From the NCBI RefSeq assembly GCF_900090045.1, contig NC_041786.1, positions 310,001-374,000 of the forward strand: DNA of 64,000 nt, given 5' to 3'. The notes under the pieces are model-generated. The model made no database searches. It worked only from the letters and a program-made list of their open reading frames with translations, and had not been told where the DNA came from. Origin of the DNA: Plasmodium malariae (Eukaryota > Apicomplexa > Aconoidasida > Haemosporida > Plasmodiidae). A program made the position numbers and the translations under genes. Positions within the stretch are counted from its first letter, which is position 1. Every line of letters begins with the position of its first letter. Of this stretch, positions 24,820 through 37,284 are shown piece after piece.

Positions 24820-25739
24820 AACACTATCAATACATTATTCGTAATTTTCGGCTGAAGCTTTTTTTTTTTTTTTTTTTTTTTTTCATGGAATATTTTTGTG
24901 TTGTGACTAATATTTGTGTATTCTTAACTAGCTTAAATTGTTTTTGTTTTATTTATTGTGCTTATTGTGTTCATCGAGTTTACTGTGTTAATTGTTCTTT
25001 TCTTTTTTTTTTTTTTTTTCCATATTTTTTCCCTTTTCCTATTCATTTTCTTATTCCCTTTTTTATTCTATTCCCATTCTTTCTTTTTTTTTTTTTTTTT
25101 TTTTTTTTCGTACCAATATGGACCTCACCATTTTGTAATTTTTTTTTTTTTCGTATTAATTTTATAAGGAAAAAACTTTTTAAAAACAAATGTATTGTAT
25201 GTATATGTTAAATTTAAGTTGGAGCTTTTTTTTTTTTTTATTTATTATATTCCATTTGAAATTTATGAATTCTTCTTCAACGCATTTCCAGACCTTAAAA
25301 AGATATCAGGTTGGAAATGTATATCATATGAATAAGAAGCAGTAAATCATATTTAATTTAAATATAAGCGGAAAGTATATATTGTTTTGCCAATTTTTTA
25401 TTTTTTATTTTCTTCTTTTCTTTTTTCTTTTTATCGTGGAACGTAAGAATAATTTTTTTACAAAATGTGAAAGCATATGACATACTGCATATCATTCATA
25501 AGTTGTGTGATATGCGTTTTATTATACGCAAGTATATAACAGGGAATGTATGCACATATGTATATATATATGTACATTTATGTACGTTGTTGCGTATTGT
25601 CGATAGAAAATAATTATTTTCGAAGAAACGAAGTGCATAGCGTTTACTTTTCCATATATTATAAATAAATGAAAAAAAGAGAAAGCAGAATAAAATTGTA
25701 AGTGACTGTGAGTTATAAGACCTTTTTCTGCAATATTTG
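24820..25739. other. Intergenic spacer, poly(T) runs
   Basis: Convergent 3' region of the SCC2-like gene and the small minus-strand gene. Contains T runs at about 24860-24882, 25003-25019, 25085-25108 and 25226-25239. Nothing else recognised. Confidence 0.5.
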
Positions 25740-26124
25740 CTACTCCTTCCTTCTCTTTTTGGCGTGCTCCTATATTTCAATTATGCACATAAAATGGGTA
25801 TGCGTACGTATAATACTTACGTGTAACACAGATTTATAACACAAACACATGTAGTGAGGAGAATAAACCAATGGTTTTCATTTTATGGGCATCTAAAACG
25901 AATTTGTACATATATATATATATGCATATATTACTATATTTATATGTATAATCCCAGCATTCTTTTATCAAATCTCGTTCAGCATTAACGAATGAATCGC
26001 TTTCAATTAAAATTTGCCGTATAGTTTCATACTTTTAATTAAAAAGGTAAATGTACGTATGCACAGTGTTACGGGCACATACGTAATGATATATAGGACT
26101 AAATAAACTGTGGAAAGTTATTAA
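25740..26124 (-). CDS. Small multi-exon gene, unrecognised (70 residues seen, start not found)
   Basis: Four exons join in phase: 26124..26083 (LITFHSLFSPIYHY), 26031..25935 (32 codons, YETIRQILIESDSFVN then AERDLIKECWDYTYKY), 25892..25849 (AHKMKTIGLFSSLH) and 25769..25740 (EHAKKRRKE then TAG). Signals are good: the acceptor before the first exon is CTTATTCTCCTCTTCAG, and donors are GTATGT, GTAATA and GTGTTT. The second exon has clearly non-repetitive, charged composition that is hard to explain by chance. An upstream exon with the start codon must exist beyond 26124, across a TA-rich stretch, but I could not place it. The basic C-terminal tail is short. I recognise no family. Confidence 0.5.
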
Positions 26125-26166
26125 CTGAAGAGGAGAATAAGTATGTCGACATGTCCTATATATGTG

Positions 26167-26218
<52 letters not shown>

Positions 26219-27241
26219 CACAAGTATATATATTTGTACATTTAACGTAATTTTATATAAAATAGCGAAACCCGCAGTACAGTTAATATATAATTCAATT
26301 TTTTTTTTTTGTCAACGGTGTAGTCATGTTATGCATACATATATATATGTATATATTTATTTATATTTTTTTCTTATCACTTAAGCTAATTTTATAGAAC
26401 TAATTTGTAGTTTTATTCTTCCATACCTAATTTTGAATATTTTATTTTCTTAAATTCTCGTTCACAACGAATATTGACTGTATGAATAAGCTCCTTCTTA
26501 TTTTTACTTTTCTTATCTCTCTTCTTATTCTTATTCTTATTCTTATTCTTATTCTTATTCTTATTCTTATTCTTATTCTTATTCTTATTCTTATTCTTAT
26601 TCTTATTCTTATTCTTATTCTTATTCTTATTCTTATTCTTATTCTTATTCTTATTCTTATTCTTATTCTTATTCTTATTCTTATTCTTATTCTTATTCTT
26701 ATTCTTATTCTTATTCTTATTCTTATTCTTATTCTTATTCTTATTCTTATTCTTATTCTTATTCTTATTCTTATTCTTATTCTTATTCTTATTCTTATTC
26801 TTATTCTTATTCTTATTCTTATTCTTATTCTTATTCTTATTCTTATTCTTATTCTTATTCTTATTCTTATTCTTATTCTTATTCTTATTCTTATTCTTAT
26901 TCTTATTCTTATTCTTATTCTTATTCTTATTCTTATTCTTTCTCTTTCTCTTTCTCTTTTTTTTTTTTTTTTTTTCTATAGTGTTTGTGTAATTTCTAAT
27001 TTAATATATTACATTTCATTCTTTATTTTCCCCTCTGTATGTTTTTTTTTCTTTTTTTAGTTCCCCATATGCAGCACCTTTCACTATATATACATATTCT
27101 TATATGTTCATATATGTGTATATTTATGCGTTTATATATGCACAAGTGTATGTGTGTATATGGGTATATGCTTATATATAAATATATATATGTATACAAA
27201 GCCAATTTTCTTTGTTAAGGCCCTTTTAAATATTTGCTATT
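26125..27241. other. Intergenic/promoter region of the EFL1-like gene
   Basis: Contains a TA run at about 26169-26214, the long CTTATT array, and poly(T) before the EFL1 start. No coding sequence is supported; the long Leu/Ile frame is only the repeat. Confidence 0.6.
26513..26940. repeat. Hexanucleotide array (CTTATT)n, about 70 copies
   Basis: A virtually uninterrupted array of about 430 bases that turns into CTTTCT units and poly(T) on its right edge. One strand is all pyrimidine plus A, so it is strongly strand-asymmetric. It lies about 300 bases upstream of the start codon of the EFL1-like gene. Confidence 0.97.
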
Positions 27242-30200
27242 ATGGATTTGATAAAACACCTTAATGAAAATGACAAAATTCGTAATATCTGCATTTTAGC
27301 TCATGTAGACCATGGGAAAACAACCCTTGTTGACAACTTGATCAGTTCTAATAAAATTATAAGTGATAAGAATATTGGGAAAGTGAAATATTTAGATAGT
27401 AGAGAAGATGAACAGAAGCGACAAATAACTATGAAGAGCTCAAGTATTCTTTTAAAACATACATACAGTAAACTTTACCTAAGTGAAATATTTAATGATA
27501 TAACTGATAGTACAAAAGGGGGTAATAATCAGTGCAATGTAAAGAATGAAAATTATGAGATGCATGTCAACCATAAAGAATTTGTAAAAAATGATAATAA
27601 CGAAAATGCTCTGAAATGCGGAAAGGATTCAATAAATATTGAAAAGGAATGTGGTGATAGCAAGGAAAATGATGAAGAATCCCTTGTACGAACGAGAAAT
27701 AATAATTATGTTAGTGATAATAACCATAATAATAGTAGAAGCAGTGGCACGCATCTAATTAACATTATCGACACGCCCGGGCATGTCGATTTTTCATCCG
27801 AGGTTTCCACGTGTGTAAGAATTTGTGATGGCTCGTTAATTCTAATTGATTGCATAGAAGGTCTATGCAGTCAAACGAAGACTGTTTTAAGGCAAACATG
27901 GAAAGAAATGATAAAAAGCATTATAGTAATTAATAAAATAGATAAGTTAATTACTAATCAAAATATGGATAGTATAAGTGCATATGAACATATAAATAAT
28001 ATAATTGAACAAGTGAATGCATATATATATCAATTATATATTGAAGAAAATATGAACAATGAAAATATTGAAACATCAGAATTAGAAAAATATTCATATT
28101 CTCCTTTAAAAGGAAATGTATTACTATGTAGTAGTATACATTGCTGGTGTGTTGATATGAATATTTTTTCAATTTTATTTTGTAAAAAAATGAATATAGA
28201 TTTGAACAATTCTTATAAAATAAAAAAGTACATGTGGAATCAATACTATTTTAATATGAAAGAAAAGAAAATTTTAAAAATACCTAATGATACTAACTAT
28301 TCATGTAATAATATGAGTACAAAAAAAAAAAAAAAAAAAAATTTGTTTTCTCTAGTTGTTTTGGATTTTCTTTGGAAAATATATGATATTACTACAATAA
28401 ATAGAGATGATGACAAAATAAAAAAATTATGCTCCGAATTAAATATTTCGGATCAATTCTTAAAAAAAAACCAACAAAATAATTCTGAAAACAATACTTT
28501 TATTTTAACTTATATAATGTCCCATTTTTTAAATCTTTCTAGATCCATATTTAATGCATGTATAGAAATGTTTCCTTCTCCAAAATCAATTGATGAAAGT
28601 AGACTTTTTAAAATTTTCCCATCTTTATATAATGAAAAAATATACAAGAATATTATTAACTGTTCATTAACTAATGAGTTTACCATTATATATATATCTA
28701 AATACATCTGTGCAAATATACATAATAATACCTTAGTAGGATTTAAGGGATTCTATGATAAAAACACATTCCTCTCTATTTGTAGAATTTATTCAGGAAT
28801 GCTATATCAAAACATGATTTTATATATTTGCGGAAAAAGTATTAAAACTGTCGTTAAAAAAATTTATATATGTATGGGAGGAGATCTTTTACCTATTAAT
28901 GAAGCATTTGCTGGAAACATTGTAGCTGTATATCTGTCGATTATAAATGATGGTGACCACAGTTGTGTACATAATGACACAAATAGAATAAATGGCTTAA
29001 AGGAGCAAGAAATTATTAACATGTCAGATCATAATTTGTGTGAAAAATTTGGACAGCACAACAACGGTTATGTTGGACAAAATGAAAGAGGGGAAGAAGA
29101 AAAAGTAGAAGAAGTTAAGGAAGTATTGAAAGAAGAGAAAGAAAAGGACGTCGATGAAGTAGAGGAAGAAGAAACCCTTTTTGAAAACAACAATGGATGC
29201 TCTTTAGATAATAAAAAAAAAATTATGAACAGGTCAGGTAATTGCACACCAACAAATAATAAAACAAAAAATACGAATGATCAATTTTGTATTAACACAC
29301 CTTTAAACATAGGTGGTTCGTGTAATACAGAGGATCTGCAATATTTATCCAACACTTTAATGAAATTAATAAAAAACAAACAGAATAAAAAAGAGCACAA
29401 TATATTTTTAATGAACAACGATGGCATTTTTTTAAATAAAAATATTACCTTGTCAAGTCAGGAAAATATGGATTCATTTATTTTACCTTTTTCTGACACA
29501 TCCTCCACAATTTTGCACACAATAATAGAACCAAAAAATATTCAAGACATGAATAAATTTCTTTATGGCTTAATTTTATTATATACATGTGATACATCCA
29601 TAGACATAGATTTTAACGAGAAGGGTGAATATATTTTAAAATTTTGCGGAGAAATACATATGCAAAAGTGTCTGTCGGACTTCGTCAACATATATAGTAA
29701 TATAGAAATAAAAACGTCCGATACGAACATATCTATAAGAGAAGGCATAAGTGACAATTACATAAAAGTGAAAAGAAAAAAAAATAAGATACATGATAAT
29801 TTAAAAGATTTATATAATTATTATTTGAAAATTCATATGGATAGTCATCATAAAATTAGTGAAAATAATAATAATTATAATTATAATAATATGAATGGTG
29901 AAATAGCTAAAGACAGTTACAAAATTGTAGCAGGCAACGAAAATTGTAATATTATAAGCAAAGAAAAAAACAGTATTTGTAATAATAATGCTGACGATGG
30001 TAATTATTTTACAAAAATGAAAAAAGATGGTTTAGAACATCTGTTTAAAAATATTAATTTAGAAAAAGAAAATCATTTTTTAAATATATTATTTAATTAT
30101 AGTCATAATACCATATGTCATAAGTTAAATAATAATTCTTTCTACGTTTTTTTGAGCGTACTAGATATGCCAGAAAATATGCTACATTTCTTTGATAAGC

Positions 30201-32229
30201 ATTATTCAAATATACAAACAATTTTAGAAAATAGATCTATATCCCCTTCATTATTAAATTATAGCAAAATAGACCTATCATGTAAAAATGAATATTTTAT
30301 GTACAAGCAATGTTTAATCAATTTGGAAAAATGTGTTAACGATTTGTGCTTTTCTGATAATATTGATTATGATAATATAATAGAGAACAGGCTGAGTAAA
30401 TCGATCGTAAGCAGTTCGGTTAAGAGGGAGGAGGGAGAATGGGACAAAGCAGAGGACAAAGAAAAGGAAAAGGTCGCAGAAAGAGATAAGGAGAAAGTTA
30501 AGGAAGGGAAAAGTAAAATACATGAACTAAACCAGATCATTAATGAGAATTTGACACATGATTCTAATGACGAAGAATCACAACATAATAACAATGATAG
30601 AAATATAATGAATGATTACAATAGTACAGAAAACACCAAAAGGGATAGTAACTATCATAATAATGAAAAAATAAGCAGTTTGAGAAAAAACAAAAACTTC
30701 CAATTAGAACTATGGGATATTTGTGTTCAAAATGGTAGTATCACATTATTATATATAAAAAAATACTTTAATAAAAAAAAAAATAATGAATATATACTTG
30801 ACAATATTTTGACAAATGAAAAATACAAAAATATAATTAATCAAAGATCTTTTGTCGATACATATTTATCAGATACAAATAGTGACATAAATATTTATTT
30901 GAATAATATATCTCTTGGATTTAAATTAGCATCCAAATATGGTCCTATTGCTCAGGAACCTATAAGGTAGGATAGAAAACAAAAAATGCATATTTACACG
31001 ATATGTACAAATATTATACATTCTTTTTCGTTATTCCATGATAAATGTGTACGCATAAGTGTGTACGTTCAAGTGTACGTACATAAATAAAATGTGTACT
31101 CAAGTATGTACATATGCATAATCATACATATGTACATGCACATATATTCATATGAAAATGCACACACATGTACATGCACATATATTCATATGAAAATTCA
31201 CACACATGTACATGCTCGTGTATATACTACTTCTTCCCCCAAGAGGAGCTCTATTCGTAATTGAGGGGTTAATTATTGACGAGGCATCCAATGATGAACC
31301 ATTTGAAGATGGAAATTCAAAGGATAACTTAGAAGATAAAATAAATGCTGGTAATATTATTGCTTTAATGAAAGAAGCTTGTTTAAATTCAATGCAACAA
31401 AATAAACTACGAATTTTTGAACCCATGTTAAGGCTAAATTTAACATGTGAAAGTAATGTACTAGGAAAAGTTTACAATGTATTATTAAAAAGAAGATGTT
31501 CTATACTATCAGAAGAAATAAAAGATGGATATTTTTTGTACTGTATAGATGCATATTTACCTTTATTTAATTCTTTTAAATTAGCTGAAGAGTTAAGATC
31601 AAAATGCTCAGGTAATGTAATATATGACATTCAATTTAGTCATTGGAATAAATTAAATGAGGACATCTTTTTGTTGAATGACAGCTCATCCGTAATTTAT
31701 GACGAAGATTTCGACATTAAGTTAACGGATAACACTGCTACCGAAATTGTAAATTATATTAGAAGAGCAAAGGTACGATATAACAATATAAAATAGACAA
31801 TATAACACGTACATGTAACACTGCCATAAAAGAAGTTACATTAATTTAATCTCCGTAAAAGCTTTATTCACAAGAATGGATGAGCTACATAGAATTGTTC
31901 TCATTGAGCACAAAATTTGTATGTACGTATGTATGTATGTGTGTATGTACGTATGTATGTATGTATGTGTATGTATGTATGTATGTATGTGTGTATGTAC
32001 GTATGTATGTATGTATGTATGTATGTATGTATGTATGTATGTATGTATGTATGTACGTATGTACGTATGTATGTATGTATATATTACGAATGTGTGTATA
32101 ATAATTTTCAACGTGAATGTAAGTAAAATGATTAAAATTTATAAAATAATTTACTCCTTTTTACAGGGCCTCGAAACGAATGAGAAGATAATACAAAAAC
32201 CTGAGAAGCAGTGCACCTTAAAAAAATAA
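27242..32229 (+). CDS. EFL1: Elongation factor-like GTPase, EFL1/RIA1 (1438 aa, three exons)
   Basis: Exons are 27242..30966, 31244..31772 and 32167..32229; lengths sum to 1439 codons. EFL1, with SBDS, releases eIF6/Tif6 from cytoplasmic pre-60S subunits using GTP. GTPase motifs are complete: G1 AHVDHGKT (residues 20-27), the switch block EDEQKRQITMKSS (about 57), G3 DTPGHVDFSSEV (about 177) and G4 NKID (about 235). The first splice joins EPIR to GALFVIEG, matching the EF-2-like domain IV sequence of EFL1. The last exon gives KGLETNEKI...EKQCTL, the family's characteristic C-terminus. At 1438 residues it exceeds human EFL1 (about 1120) because of Asn/Lys/Glu-rich inserts, for example about residues 95-170 and 580-690. 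I assign EFL1 rather than EF-2 from the C-terminus and the KRQITMKSS switch. An A-run at 28321-28340 encodes lysines in frame. Confidence 0.93.
31920..32083. repeat. (GTAT)n tetranucleotide run in EFL1 intron 2
   Basis: About 40 GTAT/GTAC units inside the 394-bp second intron of the EFL1-like gene. All frames through it are Tyr/Val/Cys artefacts. Confidence 0.95.
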
Positions 32230-33039
32230 TGTATTTTATAATGTTAAAATTGATGAAAAACTTATCTATGTGTAACTTATATACAACAACTTTGCTGAAT
32301 CTTTCTGATATTTATGTAAATCAATTATATTAAAAAAATATTCTGTTTTAATGAACCATCAAATTTGCACCTTTTCATGGCAGATTTACGTATATTATAT
32401 ATATGTAACCTATTTATATTTGACTTTTTTTTTTTTTTTTTTTTTGTTATAGTTTTTGAAAAAACTAAATCATTTAATAATACCAAAATTAACAATTAAA
32501 ACGTCTGAAAAAATATATCATATTATTTAATAACAAATTTGCATGTCAATTCTTGTTAATTTTTACATTTTTTAATACATCACTGATCAAATAATTTTTT
32601 TAATTATAGTATCTAAAAGGGTTTCTTTTAAAGCGCTTTGTTTATTTGAATAGACGTACACTTATGTATATATATATACATACGTGTGCATATAATTCGT
32701 TAATTTATGTCGTACACTTTATGCTTTCACAAAGCTGCCAAGATTGCTAAAATGTAAGTTTTGCAGATCTATTTTTATTTCAAAGCTTTTTTTTTCCTTT
32801 TTCATTACTTATCACATAAGATTTTATGAATGTATAAATAATCCTTGGGCATAAAATTGTGTATTATACGCACGCACATACACAAAAATAATAATTCCCA
32901 GTTGTACATATTTAAAAGTTTTGCACTAAAAAAGTTGATACCATAATTGTATATTCGCATTGTGATGCGAATTTTATGAATAGACAAATTAAATATTTAT
33001 TCAAAAAAAAATAAAAAAATATATATATACATATAAATA
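32230..33039. other. Intergenic spacer
   Basis: Convergent 3' flanks of the EFL1-like and Cir_N genes. AT-rich with a poly(T) run at about 32427-32445. Nothing else recognised. Confidence 0.5.
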
Positions 33040-33848
33040 TCACAATATTTTATTCAAAAGCGCAGAAATACTGTTATCAACAATGTTTTTTTTCTTCTTT
33101 TTTTTCTTCTTTTTTGATTTGCTTAAATTCTTTTTGACACACACGCCATTTGTATTATTAATTTTTGTATTATCACAATCATTGCTTGTGCATATAGAAT
33201 TTTTATTAACTTTCTTACAACATTTGTACCCCCATTTTTTTTTTTCTATATCATAATATGAACCATAAATGGACTTATGGTTCTTAACAAATAAGTCTTC
33301 ATTATATTTCGATTTTATAATTAATTTATTATTTATTGCATCAATTCCATTTTGTTCATTTTCACTAAAAGTGATATTAATTTTCTTGTTTGTATTTTCT
33401 TTTTTCCTTTCTTTGTTTATATCGTACAGTATATTATTATGCAGGGCGTTTTTATTATCTTCTTCGTTTTTTGTTAACTGCTTTTTTAAAACATACAATT
33501 TGTATTGCTCTTCTCTCTTTTTTAAGTATTTTTCTTCTTCTTCTTTTCTTTTTCGTTCGCTTTCTTCAGCTAACCATACTCTTTCTAAATTTTTTATATT
33601 CCCTGAAAATTTTGGGTAAGTGAACATTGGTAAACACGCACAAGATGATATAATCATATTTTGCAAATTCAAGGATTGTAAGTATAAGCACATACATATT
33701 ATGAGAAACTGCACATACTATGCATATATATATATATATATGTGTACATATGTAATACACAAGTGCAACTTTGTCATAATTCATCTCTTTTGGGTAAATG
33801 TACCTGGATGAAAATGCTTATGGTTTATAAAGGAAGCACTTTTGTTTC
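33040..33848 (-). CDS. Cir_N-domain protein, probable splicing-associated factor
   Basis: Exons 33848..33803 and 33602..33040 join in phase to give the start of a Cir_N domain: ASFINHKHFHPG|NIKNLERVWLAEE followed by a charged helix (ERKRKEEEEKYLKKREEQYK). Cir_N domains occur in CIR, CWC25 and related spliceosome proteins. Further on is HKSIYGSYYDIEKKKWGYKC with a second Cys and SICT. This GSxx...WGYKCC pattern reminds me of the Slu7 family and may bind zinc (inference). The C-terminus is a poly-lysine tract followed by SALLNKIL. A first exon with the start codon must lie above 33850, because an in-frame TAG precedes the acceptor; I could not place it. The role would be nuclear, in pre-mRNA splicing or transcriptional repression. 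Confidence 0.7.
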
Positions 33849-33978
33849 CTATTTTGTTTATCCACATATTTGTTCACAAAATTTATATAATAAAAGGATA
33901 AGTAAAAAATATAATAATGGCCGTATTATATGTATTTTTATTTGTATTTTTCATTTTATCTTTTTTTTGTCTCCAAAT

Positions 33979-34300
33979 TGTTTTGCTTTATTTTGCTTTA
34001 TTTTGCTTTATTTTGCTTTATTTTGCTTTATTTTGCTTTGTTTTGCTTTATTTTGCTTTGTTTTGCTTTGTTTTGCTTTATTTTGCTTTGTTTAGCTTTA
34101 TTTTGCTTTGCTTTGCTTTGTTTTTCTTTATTTTGCTTTGTTTTTCTTTGTTTTTCTTTATTTTGCTTTGTTTTTCTTTATTTTGCTTTGTTTTTCTTTG
34201 TTTTTCTTTATTTTGCTTTGTTTTTCTTTATTTTGCTTTATTTTGCTTTGTTTTTCTTTATTTTGCTTTATTTTGCTTTGTTTTGCTTTTTTTTTTATTT
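33979..34300. repeat. 10-bp repeat (TTTTGCTTTA)n upstream of the Cir_N gene
   Basis: About 30 copies of TTTTGCTTTA/TTTTGCTTTG/TTTTTCTTTG. It is perfect at the left edge and mosaic to the right, where T/G third-site variants alternate. It lies in the upstream region of the minus-strand Cir_N gene. Confidence 0.95.
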
Positions 34301-34615
34301 TGTTTCGCTTTATTTTATTTAGCGTTTTACTGTTTCGCCTTATTGTTTTGCTTTATTGAAAATATTATTTTTTTGTTTTTTTTATATAGCGTGGAAACTT
34401 TTGCGTTTTGTTTTTGATTTAATTTTTGCTTTTTATTTTAACTAAATCTTGAAAATAAATGTGAAATGAAAGAAAAACTGTGTTATTACGAGTTATATAG
34501 TCAAAATGAAATTAACAATTAACCAAATAAACATATAAATAAGCGAAATGAAATAAAAACTTAAAAAATTATGCGAAACAATTGTGAATAATTTTAGAAG
34601 GGCAAAAAATGCATT

Positions 34616-34887
34616 TTACAATAAAATATTAAAAGCTGAATTATTGTGCGACCCTACTAAAAATAAGAAAAAGAAAAGAATCAAATAAGCAAACGAACAA
34701 ATGAACAGATATACAAATAAATAGTGTTAAAATCGCCGCTAGTAATTTCGAAAAATGTATAATTATACGACGGAAGTTTATATATTATGAATTCTTTCCC
34801 AAGCATGGATAATATAGTTGTAGGCGAGTAAGCATTGAATAATACACTTTCACATTCCGACGAATAATTTTCCAAAAAATAGGTCAT
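34616..34887 (-). CDS. Possible small gene, about 70 residues, unrecognised
   Basis: ATG at 34887-34885 opens a non-repetitive frame: MTYFLENYSSECESV, then SPTTILSMLGKEFIIYKLP, YNYTFFEITSGDF. The single-exon version ends at 34681 (68 residues). A better alternative splices near 34704 to an exon after TTATTTTTAG (about 34662) that reads GSHNNSAFNILL and stops at 34616-34618. Balanced composition with Cys, Pro, Gly and Glu in AT-rich DNA argues for coding. No family is recognised. Confidence 0.4.
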
Positions 34888-35645
34888 TTAACATATTTTA
34901 TACGCAATATAGAATGGTGTATATGTATGTGTGCATATATATGCATACATACATATATGCATACATACATATATACATACATACAAACATTTATGTATAT
35001 ATATATATTTATACTATATCCATGCAATTATATGTTATTTAAATATGCCCCCAAAATGTACAAAGATATATAATGTGTAACACGGAGCACAATAATTAAA
35101 GAAAGTATTGCACGAATAGAGCTAAAATAATTCATGTAATAAAATATATAAAGTTTAAATTAACTGCATAAGGCAGTATAAATATTTTACTTACTATAAT
35201 ATATATTTGTTACAAAAAATACAAAAAATACAAAAAAATGAAAGGAAGGAGATGAAGGGGACAGGTATATATTAAAATAAATATATCAAACAGAGCATAC
35301 TAATAAAGGCGCAAAGCCCTCAAAAAATTATAACGACATATTATTTTTTTTTTAAATGAGCTTTTTTTGAATAGCTTAAATTCTGCGTAAAAACTTTTGC
35401 ACGCGTGTATTGATAATATATATACATATATGTATATATATATAAATATTTATAGACCTCCGAAATTTTTGTATAATATTTGCCACGATATAGAAACAGG
35501 TTACCAGTATAGTTTTATTTTATTTTATTTTTTATTTTTATTTTATCATATTTTATTTTTTTTATTTTATTATATCATATTTTTATTTTATTTTTTTTTC
35601 ACTTCCCCAAGGTTACAAAATATGTACGCATATTTCCAATATTTG
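34888..35645. other. Spacer with no convincing gene
   Basis: AT-rich, with TA and TATACATAC runs. A short plus-strand stretch at about 35452-35500 (PPKFLYNICHDIETG) has acceptor and donor signals, but no partner exons or start, so I do not call it. Confidence 0.4.
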
Positions 35646-36648
35646 TTAAGATTTTTTAAAAATTTCAATTACACCTTGACAACTATATTTTCTTTCTTCT
35701 TTTTTTTTGATATTTCTGTCTATTAATTGTATGCACTCATTACACATATCTGCACACAAGGTATCAAATATCTTTCTGCTTTGATTTGACAATTTTTCAT
35801 ACCTCTTTTTCGTAGAAGGTTTTTTCTTATAAGTAGAACGTTTAAAAAAGCTTTCGAGATATTTCTCCTTATTTGTTAATATAAGTGACAAAAGATAAAT
35901 ACACGTATTCCAAACACGTCGTACAAAGAGCTCATATAAATTGAACTGTTTCATATTCTTTTGCAAATACTTAAATATATTATAAACCATAAGAATATAT
36001 CTATACCTATGCAGTTTGCATTCATGATACTATAAATCTTGAACATCCTTTCGTAATATCTTTTCTTATAAATTATTCATCAAAAGGTCTAATAACTGAT
36101 AGGTAAGCTGACTATTATGATCTTTACTCATTGAACGTAATGTAGACAAATCCATATTTTTTAATTCTTTTTCTGATAAATTCCCCCTTATAAGTATGTT
36201 CTCTATTTCTAAATCATTTTCATTTTGTTTAGTTGCTTTTCCCTTTTTTAACATAATCCTTACTTAATTTGCAATATTTGTTAAAGCAATATTATTTGAA
36301 TTATATGCATTCTCAACCTTTAATTTTTCAGTTGTTTTATTTGAAGACTGACATAAATATCTTGCACATCTGTTACTCACTTGTAGTTCTGAAAGGGGCC
36401 CTCTTTTGATATGTGCATATATTCTATAGGATAAAATTTTTTAAAAAAGTTCAAAATTGTGTTTATTGTGAGTCCTTCCTATACGTGCACATTATACTTT
36501 GGAAGGAAGTGGAACATATAAGTACATGTATATATGTAAGTATAGGTATATGTACGTATATGTTCCTATATGTGCGTATATGTATACGTATGCGTATGCA
36601 CACGTATGTATAATTCTCATTTATGAACGTGTATTTTTTCCTTATCAT
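35646..36648 (-). CDS. Multi-exon gene, unrecognised, about 180-220 residues
   Basis: Best-supported exons are 36254..36097 (or an acceptor-trimmed version starting at GKATKQNENDLEIEN) and 36006..35646. They join as LTYQ|YRYILMVYNIFKYL in phase. The downstream exon is basic and helical (FKRSTYKKKPSTKKRYEKL, IFDTLCADMCNECIQLIDRN) and ends KKS-TAA. Upstream, a block at 36430-36390 (AHIKRGPLSELQ, GTGAGT donor) and an ATG at 36648 (MIRKKYTFINENYTY, GTGTGC donor) are probably earlier exons; their phases can be made to fit but not uniquely. The three-cysteine cluster LCADMCNEC is notable, but I recognise no domain. The function is unknown. Confidence 0.5.
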
Positions 36649-37242
36649 ACTGGTATCAACCAACAAATAAAAACAGCTTCAGCTACAAGAGAATGTATGG
36701 GTCAGGTAAATCTTAAAAAAGTTTTACGCTCAGTTTTTTTCCCTTTAACATCACATACTTTGGTTGACGAATTTTTAATAGTACAATTTTTCTTCATTAA
36801 TGATTTGAAACCTGCATTTTACTATTTATTGCCTTGCAAGAACCTATATTTTATTATTTTCTTATTTTTCAAAAGCTAGAAGAAAATTATCCACTTCTTA
36901 ACATTATAGTGTTGCTTTATCCTTTTGCACTTAAAAAATGTACATATAAAAAGAACATATTTTGACAAATAATAATTTTTCAAATTTTAACGTAAAAACC
37001 AAAATAAAAATATAGAAAGAAAAAAAAAAAAAAAAAAAAAAAAAACAAGAATTATAATAGAGTATCCTGAAGCTAAGCTTCTATACCTTACTAATCAGAA
37101 ATTTTTTTTAAAAAAAAACCATTTTTTTTTCATCAATGTTACATATATTTTTGCAAAATTTAATATAGGTAATATGTAATAATTAATAATATTAATTCTT
37201 TTAAAACTACTCTATTATATTAATCTTAAGACCGTATGTTAA

Positions 37243-37284
<42 letters not shown>

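Noticed and set aside
26482..27060. 192-codon Leu/Ile open frame
   Set aside because: Translation of the CTTATT array; no coding signature apart from lack of stops.
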